A DNA stretch of 64,000 nucleotides from CAWFKW01 sp964568655 (GCA_964568655.1 CAZMRG010000001.1:7992-71991); one strand, 5' to 3'. Numbered from the stretch's first letter, positions 44,554 through 53,319 are shown. The notes: generated by a model from the sequence alone, not told the origin. A program made the numbers and translations.

Positions 44554-44592
44554 ATTCCCGCCTTCGCGCCTGTCTACTGCAGGCAGGGGAAT
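44554..44592. repeat. P20 palindrome interrupted by a P19 palindrome
   Basis: ATTCCCGCCTTCGCG (44554-44568) and GGAAT (44588-44592) together restore the 20-bp palindrome seen intact at 37177-37196. Between them lies exactly CCTGTCTACTGCAGGCAGG (44569-44587), a copy of the 19-bp palindrome at 10875-10893 with two substitutions. Confidence 0.8.
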
Positions 44593-44603
44593 TTAAAAAA
44601 TGA

Positions 44604-46442
44604 TTACTTCAAATTCTCAGCGAGAAACTTTTCCATTGCTTCGTAGAAATCAAATTTGTTTTCCTGGTTTGAAAATCCATGTCCCTCATTTTCTTTGACC
44701 ATATATGGAGCTTTGATACCTCTTTTTTCAAGGGCTTTAACCATTTGATCCGATTCGTTTATGTTAACCCTTGGGTCCATTTTGCCCTGTACAATAAACA
44801 GCGGCGCTTTGATCTTATCAACATGGAACACCGGCGAAGCCGCACGCATCAGTTCTTCATCCTTTTCAGGGTTGCCTACCATTTCGTACATCATTTCAAG
44901 CTGAGGTTTCCAGTACTCCGGGATCGATTTCATGAATGTAAATAAATTCGAAACGCCTACATAATCCACGCCGCATGCATATAAGTCAGGTGTGAATGTC
45001 AGGCCTGCAAGCGTAGCATAACCGCCGTAACTTCCGCCATAGATCGCTATACGTTTTGCGTCGGCAATGCCTTCACCAATCAACCACTTTACGCCGTCGG
45101 TAATATCGTCCTGCATTGTTTTACCCCATTGTTTGAACGAAACTTCGAGGAATTCTCTTCCGTAACCTGTAGAGCCCCTGAAATTCATCTGCAAGACTGC
45201 ATAACCGCGGTTTGCCAGGAACTGCACCTCGGGATTGTAAACCCAGTAATCTCTGTGCCAGGGACCGCCATGCGGATTTACTACTACCGGAAGATCCTTC
45301 GGTTCAATGCCTTTGGGAAGCGTTAAGTAGCCGTTGATTTCAAGGCCGTCTCTGGATTTATATTTTATCGGTTTTATCTCAGCCATGTCATTTTCGTTCA
45401 TCCACGGACTTACATCTGATAATTTTGTCAGAGAATTCGTATTGGCGTCATAGAAATAAAATGCTCCAAGCGAGCGGTCGCTGTATGTTCTGATTATTAT
45501 CTTATCTTCGCTTTTACTCATGTCTGAAATTATGGCTTCATAACCGGCAAGCTCTTTATCAATAGTTGCGAAGACTTTTCTAATCTCTTCATCAATAATA
45601 TGGCGCTCCTGCTTCCAGGTGGTAAAATTAATGGAGGTCAGAACTTTTCTCTTTTTGGAATAGCTCAAATCATAAACGTCCACTTCGGGATGCTCGTAAA
45701 TCACTTCAGTTTCTTTTGCGCTTTCCAGATCAAATTTTACAATTGCCATTTTATCTCTTCCCAGGTTTGAAGCCGCAAATATATTCTTATTGTCAAATGT
45801 GAAAAATAGAGGGGCCATATTCTCCCTGAACGATGTTGTAAGTATGGTTTTAAAAGGAACATCTTCACTCTCGCGGTATAAAAGGCTGCTATTTACTCCG
45901 TCCGATGTAGTTGCCGCCCTGATCATGCCTTCATGGTCGGTTATCCATCTAGTAATATTCCCGGGGTTTTCCGCCGCAAGCTCCATTTCGCCGGTCACGA
46001 TGTTTAATCGATAAGCGTCAAATACACGCGGGTCGCGTTTGTTGATCTCGATCAAAATTTCATTTTCTATCTCATCCAGCTCATCAACTATGTTAACCCT
46101 CACGCCTTCAAACGGCGTCAGCTCTTTAAGATTCGACCCGTCAATATCAATTGCAAAAAGATGAAAATTCTCATCGCCTTTGTTATCCCGCAGGTAAATT
46201 ATCCTCGAATCGCTTCCCCAAATATAGCTTTGAATGTCTCTTTCTTTGACGGAAGTAATGCGCTGGGCGTTTTTATCGCCTGTTTTCCGAACGAATATAT
46301 TCAGCCGGTCTTCATGCGGAGCAAGAAATGAAATATAAGCGCCATTGGGAGAAATTTTGTAATTGGTCTTTTCAGGATTCCTAAAAAAATCTCTTAAGGG
46401 AATTTGATTTGAGAGCTTTAATGATAATTGTGAATTAAACAT
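44604..46442 (-). CDS. S9-family serine peptidase (acylaminoacyl/prolyl oligopeptidase type)
   Basis: The enzyme cleaves short peptides or N-acyl amino acids in the cytoplasm; no signal peptide is present. Residues ~25-350 are a WD40-like propeller; the alpha/beta-hydrolase domain begins near 375 with VVVNPHGGPWHRDYW and FRGSTGYGREF. The catalytic triad is visible: Ser471 in YGGSYGGYATLAG, Asp556 in VQGKMDPRVN and His588 in NEGHGF. Length 612 is normal. ATG at 46442. It is separated from addA by a palindrome-containing gap. Confidence 0.93.
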   Translation of the reverse strand: MFNSQLSLKLSNQIPLRDFFRNPEKTNYKISPNGAYISFLAPHEDRLNIFVRKTGDKNAQRITSVKERDIQSYIWGSDSRIIYLRDNKGDENFHLFAIDIDGSNLKELTPFEGVRVNIVDELDEIENEILIEINKRDPRVFDAYRLNIVTGEMELAAENPGNITRWITDHEGMIRAATTSDGVNSSLLYRESEDVPFKTILTTSFRENMAPLFFTFDNKNIFAASNLGRDKMAIVKFDLESAKETEVIYEHPEVDVYDLSYSKKRKVLTSINFTTWKQERHIIDEEIRKVFATIDKELAGYEAIISDMSKSEDKIIIRTYSDRSLGAFYFYDANTNSLTKLSDVSPWMNENDMAEIKPIKYKSRDGLEINGYLTLPKGIEPKDLPVVVNPHGGPWHRDYWVYNPEVQFLANRGYAVLQMNFRGSTGYGREFLEVSFKQWGKTMQDDITDGVKWLIGEGIADAKRIAIYGGSYGGYATLAGLTFTPDLYACGVDYVGVSNLFTFMKSIPEYWKPQLEMMYEMVGNPEKDEELMRAASPVFHVDKIKAPLFIVQGKMDPRVNINESDQMVKALEKRGIKAPYMVKENEGHGFSNQENKFDFYEAMEKFLAENLK

Positions 46443-46527
46443 AATTTTGAAAATAAAAATTAATTTATGATTTAGTTGATTAAAGCAGAAGGCTTGTAAA
46501 TAAACCGGAACATCCTGAATGTATTTT

Positions 46528-47478
46528 TCAGGATCGATTAATATTCTTTAAAAACGGATGATACTCGCCTTTCAGTCCAATTGGGCTGGAATTTCTGATC
46601 TCATATACCGCTTCTATAGAAGGCTTTGTTACTTCAATTCCAAAACCTTTTCCGCCGAGTATCTCTTTGTAGCTTTTTGTGTGAAGGTCCGTGAATCCTT
46701 CCGAAAATTCAAACTCTTTCCCGTTCAGTAAAATTGAACGGTAAGTCTTATGGTTCTTATCCGGCAGATCGGCGCTATCGATAGACAGGTACCATTTCAC
46801 GTCTGCATTTTCCAGCTCCAGAACGCCGCTTGCTTTATCTTCTTTATAATAGTGCACCTTGTTCGACTTAATGCCGCCAAATATCCATATCAACATATCA
46901 AAAAAATGAATTCCAATATTAGTGGCGATACCGCCTGATTTTCCCACGTCGCCTTTCCATGAATAATGATACCACTTTCCGCGGGGTGTGATATAAGTCA
47001 GAACAATATTATATTTCTTTTTAGCTTTCGCCTGATCTATTTCTTTCTTCAGCGCAATTATCTGCGGGTGAAGCCTAAGCTGTAATATTGTATTAACGCT
47101 CCTGCCCGATTCTTTTTCCAGGGCTTTTAAAGCGTCAACGTTCCACGGATTCAAAACCAGCGGCTTCTCGCAAATTGCGTTTGCATCTTCTCTTAACGCA
47201 AATCTTATATGCGCGTCATGAAGATAGTTGGGTGAGCAAATACTCACATAATGAATTCTTTTCTTGTCGCCCATCAGCCTGAGTTTCTCAGCATGGCGGT
47301 CAAATCTCTCGAACTCGGTGAAGAAAGATGCTTCAGGGAAATAACTGTCAATAATTCCTACGGAATCAGTATTATCCAGTATTGCAACCAGGTTCTGATT
47401 GTTTTCTTTAATAGCCCTCAAATGTCTTGGGGCAACATAACCGGCCGCGCCAATCAATGCGAAGTTATTTTTCAACAA
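46528..47478 (-). CDS. Gfo/Idh/MocA oxidoreductase, WlbA/WbpB-like sugar-nucleotide dehydrogenase
   Basis: The N-terminal Rossmann segment FALIGAAGYVAPRHLRAIKENNQNLVAILDNTDSVGIIDSYFPEASFFTEFERFDRH and SICSPNYLHDAHIRFALREDANAICEKPLVLNPWN strongly resemble WlbA/WbpB, NAD-dependent enzymes that oxidise C3 of UDP-GlcNAcA on the way to diacetylated mannuronic or glucuronic sugars. The catalytic Lys is in CEKPL and the His in GIATNIGIHFFDML. Length 316 is normal. The start is TTG (47478, or the next codon TTG at 47475). Other genes of that pathway are not adjacent. Cytoplasmic. Confidence 0.88.
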   Translation of the reverse strand: MLKNNFALIGAAGYVAPRHLRAIKENNQNLVAILDNTDSVGIIDSYFPEASFFTEFERFDRHAEKLRLMGDKKRIHYVSICSPNYLHDAHIRFALREDANAICEKPLVLNPWNVDALKALEKESGRSVNTILQLRLHPQIIALKKEIDQAKAKKKYNIVLTYITPRGKWYHYSWKGDVGKSGGIATNIGIHFFDMLIWIFGGIKSNKVHYYKEDKASGVLELENADVKWYLSIDSADLPDKNHKTYRSILLNGKEFEFSEGFTDLHTKSYKEILGGKGFGIEVTKPSIEAVYEIRNSSPIGLKGEYHPFLKNINRS

Positions 47479-47561
47479 ATATATTTTTTTGATATTGTTT
47501 TCTAAAATAGTGAAAAAATTAACAGTTAGGTATGGAATTTTTCGGTGAGGTTAACTTATCT

Positions 47562-48008
47562 CTATCTGTCTTTCAGTCTGTAAACCAGCTTTAACCCCGA
47601 CCAGTCTTCATCTACCGCGCAAACTTTAACATCTACCAAACCAGTATCCAGGGCAAAATTCCGGATCATATTTTCATTCACATCGGTTGGAATGTCAGAT
47701 GACTTCTTCGGCCATGAAATCCATAACATCCCGTCTTTTGACAAATGTTTTTTTAGAATTGGCATGGCTGATGAGTATTCCTTATTAGCTTTTGTGAAAT
47801 AATGGATAAAATCGTAAGCTCCCTTAATGGATTTTAATCCGTGCTTTCCGGTGATTCTTTTTTTAGTTTTTGAACACGAGTCCGGTATTTCGCCCAGTAT
47901 TTCAAAATAGCTATCGGGACAATCAATAAATAAACAGCCCGAGCCCTCTTTGAGCCCGAGCTTAATTATCAGCGGTTTGCCGGAATAGCCTGAAGGTTGC
48001 TTCGTCAG
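47562..48008 (-). CDS. DUF3052 protein, probable CTG start coupled to the DUF4097 gene
   Basis: The frame is open from 48014 to 47562 and encodes SGYSGKPLIIKLGLKEG, CLFIDCPDSYFEILGEIP, AYDFIHYFTKA, DGMLWISWPKKSSDIPTDV and GLVDVKVCAVDEDWSGLKLVYR, matching the full-length DUF3052 family end to end. No ATG, GTG or TTG exists before the middle of the domain (ATG 47765 would lose the first half). A CTG at 48008-48006 gives 148 residues, the family size, and overlaps the upstream TGA as CTGA, so termination-reinitiation is plausible. Family function is unknown; cytoplasmic. Confidence 0.8.
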   Translation of the reverse strand: MTKQPSGYSGKPLIIKLGLKEGSGCLFIDCPDSYFEILGEIPDSCSKTKKRITGKHGLKSIKGAYDFIHYFTKANKEYSSAMPILKKHLSKDGMLWISWPKKSSDIPTDVNENMIRNFALDTGLVDVKVCAVDEDWSGLKLVYRLKDR

Positions 48009-48922
48009 CTTTTCTTAATATTTAAAATGATATTTCCCGTCGCAGTCAGGCAATAAAGCTTCTTGCCGCCGCCGTTTAGCGGGGTCATAAGAAAATTCTT
48101 GTCTTTCTCTTTTGCCAGATCGCTCGAAATCTTTCCGTCTTCGGTAAGAAGGTTCAGGTCAGCTTTGAAATCAGCCGGCAGGTCCAGATTGATATTGCCT
48201 GATTCAGAGTTAAGAATAACTCCGTAGTTCGAGCCGTAATAATCTAATGTAACATTGCCCCCGGTTGTAGAAGCGTTAACAGCCGCGTTCGAACCTTTCA
48301 TGTCGATATTGCCGCCTTCGGTAAGCGCGGTAACGGCGCCTTTAAAATCAATAACCACTATGTTGCCTCCGCCAGTAATAACGTTGATATCGCCTCGGCT
48401 GTTATCGACTTTAATATTACCGCCGCCGGTTATACCATACACGTTATCAGAAATCTCCGCCGCGTCAATGTTGCCTCCGCCGGTTGTCAGCTTCACTTTG
48501 CCGTCGATGTTCTCAGCCGTTAAGTTGCCGCTTCCCGTCTTGATGCTCACATTCTGATTTTTGGGAACATACACCTCAATACTCAGGTCGTAATTAAGTT
48601 CATCCTGAATACCTGAGCCCATAGATGGTCTTTCTTTGCAATCAAACTTAACGCCTGAGTTCAATTCGGAGGATTCAACGTCAATTTTATCCTTCGCTTC
48701 AGGATTGCCATAAACCTTCATAGAAACATCCGGGTTATCCCAGCTTGAGACCGTAATATTCCCTGTAAACGAGTTTACAACGGTGTTGATTCCGTTCTCT
48801 TCATGCACCGTCACGTCTTTGAGCAGTTCATGACAGAACTTTGAATAAGAAATGTTTACAGAAAAAAATAGAACAAAGATAAAAAGAGGGCTTAACAGAA
48901 GAAAAAAGTTTTTTCTTTTCAT
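48005..48922 (-). CDS. DUF4097-type exported beta-helix adhesin-like protein (copy 2)
   Basis: A signal sequence (FFLLLSPLFIFVLFFSVNISYS) precedes a repetitive domain in which TGGGNIxV/TGSGNLxAE motifs recur roughly every 18-20 residues, the beta-helical DUF4097/GIN-like pattern. Length 305. It follows a paralogue by 21 bp and is coupled to the DUF3052 gene, so the three form an operon. DUF4097 proteins are often described as putative adhesins of the cell envelope; evidence for a specific function is lacking. ATG at 48922. Confidence 0.83.
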   Translation of the reverse strand: MKRKNFFLLLSPLFIFVLFFSVNISYSKFCHELLKDVTVHEENGINTVVNSFTGNITVSSWDNPDVSMKVYGNPEAKDKIDVESSELNSGVKFDCKERPSMGSGIQDELNYDLSIEVYVPKNQNVSIKTGSGNLTAENIDGKVKLTTGGGNIDAAEISDNVYGITGGGNIKVDNSRGDINVITGGGNIVVIDFKGAVTALTEGGNIDMKGSNAAVNASTTGGNVTLDYYGSNYGVILNSESGNINLDLPADFKADLNLLTEDGKISSDLAKEKDKNFLMTPLNGGGKKLYCLTATGNIILNIKKS

Positions 48923-48943
48923 GTTAATTTGGTTAGATTTTAA

Positions 48944-49801
48944 TTAGCGAGTATCGTCTTTCTTATAAGCTGATATTGTTCCTGCATTGGTAGAGCAGTT
49001 TAGCTTTGCCCCGCCGCTTCCAATAGTTGTTTTTAAGCTTGAACCAACGTGTTTATCTGAAGGTGTCCCAAAATCGGTTACTATTCTTCCGCAGGTAGTC
49101 GACATATCCACTTCCGCGTCAAATTCCGAAGGTACGTCCACTTTTACATTGCCTGCATTTGTAACCAGTTCTATCCCGTAGTTCTTTCCCGTATAATCGA
49201 GCGAAATATTGCCGCCGTTAGTCGTAGCATACACCGAACCGTTGGCTCCGGTAAGCTTCACGTTCCCACCGTTTGTTTCAGCCGAAACGTTTCCGTCAAA
49301 ATTCTTCAGCGTTATGTTTCCGCCCTGGGTGGATACTTTTGTTTGCCCTATTACTCCGTCAAGATTAATATTTCCGCCCGAGCTGTTTAATTCGACTATT
49401 CCTTTTACGGCAGCTACCGAAACATTCCCGCCGCCGGTTTTTACATTCAGGTTGTATTCCTGGGGCACAGATACCACTACTTTCAGGTTCAGGCTTCTTA
49501 TATTGCCGGTTGTATTTTTCTTAACGTCAACTGTAACTCCGTTAGCTGTATTCTCAGCCGAGAAATCCAGTTTATCTTTTGCTTCCTGGTTCCCGTAAAT
49601 TTTAACTGAAACCTCATTTGCGGAACCTGTGGTTATTTCCACGTTCCCTGCAAAAGAGTCTAAGGTCAGATTCTCACCGGAAGAAGTTGCGAGAGTTTTC
49701 TCAAACAGCAGGTCTTCGCCGGCAATAACATCGCTTGATATGATCGTGGTGGTTGAAATCATCAGACCGTAAAATAATAAAATTTTATTTAATGTTCTCA
49801 T
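48944..49801 (-). CDS. DUF4097-type exported beta-helix adhesin-like protein (copy 1)
   Basis: The 285-residue paralogue of the next gene has a signal peptide (LNKILLFYGLMISTTTIISSDVIA) and repeats such as VKTGGGNVSVAAVKG, NSSGGNINLDGVIG, STQGGNITLKNFDG and TNGGNISLDYTGKNYG. Both copies share the NPDV/ANEVSVKIYGNQEAKDKLDF segment near residue 65, indicating duplication. It leads the operon; a TATCTTTG box lies about 93 bases upstream. Envelope location inferred. Confidence 0.83.
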   Translation of the reverse strand: MRTLNKILLFYGLMISTTTIISSDVIAGEDLLFEKTLATSSGENLTLDSFAGNVEITTGSANEVSVKIYGNQEAKDKLDFSAENTANGVTVDVKKNTTGNIRSLNLKVVVSVPQEYNLNVKTGGGNVSVAAVKGIVELNSSGGNINLDGVIGQTKVSTQGGNITLKNFDGNVSAETNGGNVKLTGANGSVYATTNGGNISLDYTGKNYGIELVTNAGNVKVDVPSEFDAEVDMSTTCGRIVTDFGTPSDKHVGSSLKTTIGSGGAKLNCSTNAGTISAYKKDDTR

Positions 49802-49893
49802 AAATTTACTCCTTTTCTTGGGAAAAAATGAATCTGTTATACATCGGGGCCTGTATATAATAGATGTTAAATAGGCTTAAATGGTTTAATTTA

Positions 49894-49901
49894 CAAAGAT
49901 A
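49894..49901 (-). promoter_or_regulatory. Candidate -7 box for the DUF4097 operon
   Basis: TATCTTTG on the minus strand matches TAnnTTTG; the start at 49801 would give a leader of about 85 bases. No clear -33 element. Confidence 0.45.
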
Positions 49902-50054
49902 TTAAAATTCAGCCGGCTACTATATACGCTATGATTTTCCTTCTTTTCGATAAAAGTATTAAATTTACAGATTTATGTAGTAGATAATTAAAAATTGGTA
50001 AATTTTCAAGGAATTTAAGGGCAATTTGTTGATTTTATTTAAAAACAAAAATAA

Positions 50055-52040
50055 TTATTTGAACAGATTTGTGAATTCTGTGTTTCCTTTCAAAAAATCA
50101 TAGTCGGCCTCATCTTTTATATAATCTATATCGAATCTGTTCTTCTTAGCCAGTTTCAGAAATTCGATAGTCTTATTCGCGTCGCCCTTTAGAGCATAAC
50201 AGTTCGAAACCGTCGCAAATATATAAGAATGCTCTTTGAAAATATTCGGGGTTTTGCCGTATGTTTCAAGAAAGTCCGTTAACGTTTCTTCAATTTTTTT
50301 CATGTCCTTCAATGCTACGGGGGAAAACATTGCCTGGTTATACAAACCCGCCGTCATTTTACCATCATTGTCTTTGAAGGCCTTAAGAAGAATTTCCGAG
50401 TCTTCATATCTCTTTAAATTATTGAACACAATGGTTCCGTTGCAGATCAGATCCGGGTTTGTTTTAAATCTAATATTATTCTTGCCGTTTCCTTTAACAA
50501 AGTTCAAAAGCACTTCAAGATAAATCTCCTTGTCAGAGTTATCTTCTGATTCAAGCGTATAGGTGTATATCATGTTTGCCAATAGCTCAGGAGAAAGCTT
50601 GCCTCCTTTGTTCATAAAACCCAGAACCATTTCTCTTGCTTTACCTATATTACCTTTAGTAACAAGTTCATAAATGTGATTCAAAAGCAGCATTGGATCG
50701 CTGAATGAAAGCTCTTCAGATAATTTGGAATACTTTTGCGTTATATCATTTCTTCCCAGCTTCTGCGCCGAGTAAAGAACATTCGCGTTGATTGAAGTAT
50801 TTTCGGGAAACTTCTCATATCCCTTCAGGCTTACTTCCAGCATTTTTTCATAATTCTTCAGATGGTCGCAAAACGCAGCGGCGTTGATAAATGCTTCGGC
50901 GGTAACTTCCGGATAGTCAAAGCTCAGTTCCATTATTTCCGCGGCAAGCGGGGTCTCTTTAAAATCGTATTTCTTTTCGTAAGCCGGACCTATCTTCACA
51001 AGATTGTTTGCCAAGAAAACCAAAAGGCTCGCTGCTACTGGTTTACGAACTTCCGGCAGGTCCGCCAACAGTGATTTTAATTTATCCGGCGCGTTGGGCA
51101 GGTTTGCAAACATCACCGCAGTTCTGTTGTTTGATGCATAAAACGCTAATTGAGTATAAGCGTCAAACTTGTTTATTTCTTCATACTTCTCCGCGGGATG
51201 TAATCCATTAACAAGTGATTCGATCAGCGAAGCGTTATGTTTAATCGTACTATCGCTTACAGTCAGCGTTTCTACCCCGTCATAGATTCCGTCTGCCCTG
51301 TAAATTGAATTTATTACAGCTCTCAGCCCGGCGCGTTCATCCGCATCAAAGATTATGTTCCTTTCTGTCCGTAACGCGTAATGCAGAAGCTGCCTTGCAA
51401 CATATCCGTAAATATGTTTCATGTGGCCCGGGAACATTTCGGCAACCCAGGAATTGATGCCTTTGATCTTTATTGTCCTGATTTCAGTTTCTTCTTCGCC
51501 GTGATCAGTTTCGAAAAGTTCTTTATGTTTGATTGTATACTCCGAGATGTAGGGTAGCGCCAGTTTCGCCGCTGAGTTTTTGCTCCAGTAGTTCCATTCA
51601 TCTACAGGGCTTGCAGCATTTGGCCCGAGGAAGAAAGCTACAGGCTCTATGCCGTTCACTTCGTTTATCCATCGTTCAAGGTCCGCCGCGTAGGCTTTCA
51701 AAGAATTCAGGAAGATGTCATCATTTAGTTTTGAACCCCAGAAACCAGGGTCGGCATCAGTTGTGCCTTCAAGGATACCCTTGTATTTTTCTTCGCAATA
51801 AGCCAGCATTATATTGCCGTCATAAATATCATCAGCCGAGCCAAAATGAACAAACTCGTCGGCCCAATGAAAAAATCCCGCCAGCGGCGGCGGACAGGTT
51901 TTCATAATTAATTTTCTTACTTCAGGTTTTACGGGCTTTTTAAACCAGATATAACACTCTTCGCATTTATCTATCTGATCGGGACTAAGTTCGCCGTGCC
52001 CTATGAAAACGAACGGATATGTTACTTTCAGATTCTGCAT
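50055..52040 (-). CDS. Uncharacterised 661-aa cytoplasmic protein, TPR-like C-terminal half
   Basis: No signal peptide or membrane span. The first ~250 residues are a distinct domain with a Cys pair (KCEECYIWFKKP), FHWADEFVHFGSADDIYDG and PVAFFLGPNAASPVDEWNYW; I do not recognise it. From ~280 on the chain is helical with TPR-like units (NYEKMLEVSLKGYEKFPENTSINANVLYSAQKLGR, GNIGKAREMVLGFM, RYEDSEILLKAF, GDANKTIEFLKLAKKN). It is the last gene of the one-strand 50-55 kb run and is separated from the next gene by a hairpin. A scaffold or partner-binding role is inference. Confidence 0.7.
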   Translation of the reverse strand: MQNLKVTYPFVFIGHGELSPDQIDKCEECYIWFKKPVKPEVRKLIMKTCPPPLAGFFHWADEFVHFGSADDIYDGNIMLAYCEEKYKGILEGTTDADPGFWGSKLNDDIFLNSLKAYAADLERWINEVNGIEPVAFFLGPNAASPVDEWNYWSKNSAAKLALPYISEYTIKHKELFETDHGEEETEIRTIKIKGINSWVAEMFPGHMKHIYGYVARQLLHYALRTERNIIFDADERAGLRAVINSIYRADGIYDGVETLTVSDSTIKHNASLIESLVNGLHPAEKYEEINKFDAYTQLAFYASNNRTAVMFANLPNAPDKLKSLLADLPEVRKPVAASLLVFLANNLVKIGPAYEKKYDFKETPLAAEIMELSFDYPEVTAEAFINAAAFCDHLKNYEKMLEVSLKGYEKFPENTSINANVLYSAQKLGRNDITQKYSKLSEELSFSDPMLLLNHIYELVTKGNIGKAREMVLGFMNKGGKLSPELLANMIYTYTLESEDNSDKEIYLEVLLNFVKGNGKNNIRFKTNPDLICNGTIVFNNLKRYEDSEILLKAFKDNDGKMTAGLYNQAMFSPVALKDMKKIEETLTDFLETYGKTPNIFKEHSYIFATVSNCYALKGDANKTIEFLKLAKKNRFDIDYIKDEADYDFLKGNTEFTNLFK

Positions 52041-52071
52041 TTATATTTAAGCGGGGTTTTGGTAAAATAAC

Positions 52072-52129
52072 ATCTTCACCAAGCCGTGTGTGAACCAGCA
52101 ATTCACTCACGGCTTTTAGCGGTGAAGAT
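52072..52129 (+). terminator. Long hairpin with T-run on the strand opposite the flanking genes
   Basis: ATCTTCACC/GGTGAAGAT, AAGCCGTG/CACGGCTT and GTGAA/TTCAC arms stack into a 58-base interrupted hairpin. The run of eight T lies on the plus strand, whereas both flanking genes run on the minus strand. On the minus strand only GTTATTTT follows. Confidence 0.55.
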
Positions 52130-52154
52130 TTTTTTTTGCGGGGGCAAAAAAACT

Positions 52155-52646
52155 TTATCTTTTAATTCCTAAGATCCTGTCAGAATGCGCCTGTATCAGC
52201 GTCGCAAACTTCTGGTGGATCTCGCCGGGCGTACTCACCTTCGGAGTCCAGTAAGAATTCCATTCGCCCCACTTGGTTGTAGTTAACCCGTTTTCTTTTA
52301 ATATTATTTCATAATTGATTTTTTTAGAAGGATCATCCGGGTCTTTTCTGAATGACATGTCCGAATGTATCCTCGCATATTCTTCCAGTGAGCAGGGTTC
52401 TTTCTCCGCGTTCTTTTTCCCAAGCGCGGCCTGGTACATCGGCATGAAAGCCATGGCGGTTTTCCCCATGTCAGTTGGGTCAGCCATCTTGCCGCTCCAT
52501 CCGCTTTTTGCGGCATCCCAATCTGCTTTTGAAAAGCCCTCTGCTTCCGCTATGTTATAGCAGGCTTCGTCGTCTTCGCCGCAGTCGCTCATCATTACAA
52601 CAAGGTCGGCATATTTTTCGAGAGTTATTCCGTTAATTTGGTCCAT
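52155..52646 (-). CDS. 163-aa protein with two copies of a small acidic-type domain
   Basis: The protein is two ~70-residue repeats: residues ~7-75 (ITLEKYADLVVMMSDCGEDDEACYNIAEAEGFSKADWDAAKSGW) and ~84-155 (CSLEEYARIHSDMSF ... NGLTTTKWGEWNSYW). Shared features are a start S/T-LE[KE]YA, a central acidic loop, EGF/ENGL before a KADW/TTKW turn, W at the end of that helix and a closing helix. The next gene upstream carries a third copy. From memory it resembles DUF6620-type domains, unverified. No signal or membrane segment. Ribosome site GGGGA before the ATG. Confidence 0.72.
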   Translation of the reverse strand: MDQINGITLEKYADLVVMMSDCGEDDEACYNIAEAEGFSKADWDAAKSGWSGKMADPTDMGKTAMAFMPMYQAALGKKNAEKEPCSLEEYARIHSDMSFRKDPDDPSKKINYEIILKENGLTTTKWGEWNSYWTPKVSTPGEIHQKFATLIQAHSDRILGIKR

Positions 52647-52721
52647 TTTAAATATATCCCCTTTTTAGTTACCTGATTTTTTTAAAAGTTTTTCCTGGTA
52701 CACACCCTTGGCACACGCGCC

Positions 52722-53093
52722 TCAATTCTTCTTAGTATATTGAGCATATAGTTCCGAGAACTGATTGAGCCTTTCAGGGTTTGTCATTTCAACGCTCCAA
52801 ACCCTATCGTAGAAATCCCAATCTTCTCTTGAGTATCCTTCAGTCTGAAGTATCTTATCGTGAGCCTCCTTATCGTCTCCACAAGGGTCCATTTTAGTTC
52901 TCAGTGCAACATATTTTTCGAACGAGATTCCTTCATCCTCATCGTCATCCTCTTCTTCGTCCTCATCCTCTTCCTCGTCGTCATCATCATCTTCAATTTC
53001 ATCTTCTTCATCTTCTTCATCTTCTTCTTCTTCGTTCTTAAACCCGGAATTATTTATTTCGTCATCCGGGTTAAAGCCATAATGATTAAGCAT
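52722..53093 (-). CDS. 123-aa protein: acidic run plus one copy of the same small domain
   Basis: Residues ~17-50 are almost solely Asp and Glu, a low-complexity acidic tract. Residues ~53-120 are the domain shared with the next gene: ISFEKYVALRTKMDPCGDDKEAHDKILQTEGYSREDWDFYDRVW. The first 16 residues (MLNHYGFNPDDEINNSG) form a separate short head. A ribosome site AAAGGAAA precedes the ATG. Probably cytoplasmic; the acidic tract may bind basic proteins or cations, which is inference. Confidence 0.72.
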   Translation of the reverse strand: MLNHYGFNPDDEINNSGFKNEEEEDEEDEEDEIEDDDDDEEEDEDEEEDDDEDEGISFEKYVALRTKMDPCGDDKEAHDKILQTEGYSREDWDFYDRVWSVEMTNPERLNQFSELYAQYTKKN

Positions 53094-53121
53094 TTTAAGA
53101 TTTCCTTTCGATTAGATTATT

Positions 53122-53319
53122 TTACAGAGCTCTTAAAATTACAAACGCTACGTATAACAGTACTATCAACACAATTCCAAGTGAAACTAGAGTTATGATC
53201 AGGTTAAAGACCAGCCTCTGTTTAAACCTCATTAAAAAAGCGTTGAAAAATCCGCCGTTTTGCCCTCTCAGGCCGTCTCTTGCGGCGTCGCGCGCTGCAT
53301 ATTCCAGATCGTCTAGCAT
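53122..53319 (-). CDS. Small single-helix membrane protein, 65 aa
   Basis: An N-terminal soluble stretch with an AARDAARDGLRGQNGG motif is followed by FNAFLMRFKQR and one hydrophobic helix (residues ~36-62). It lies 28 bp before the acidic protein gene and 20 bp after the YFCE lipoprotein gene, so it is part of the same run. No family recognised; small length lowers confidence, but ATG, composition and spacing support it. Confidence 0.6.
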   Translation of the reverse strand: MLDDLEYAARDAARDGLRGQNGGFFNAFLMRFKQRLVFNLIITLVSLGIVLIVLLYVAFVILRAL

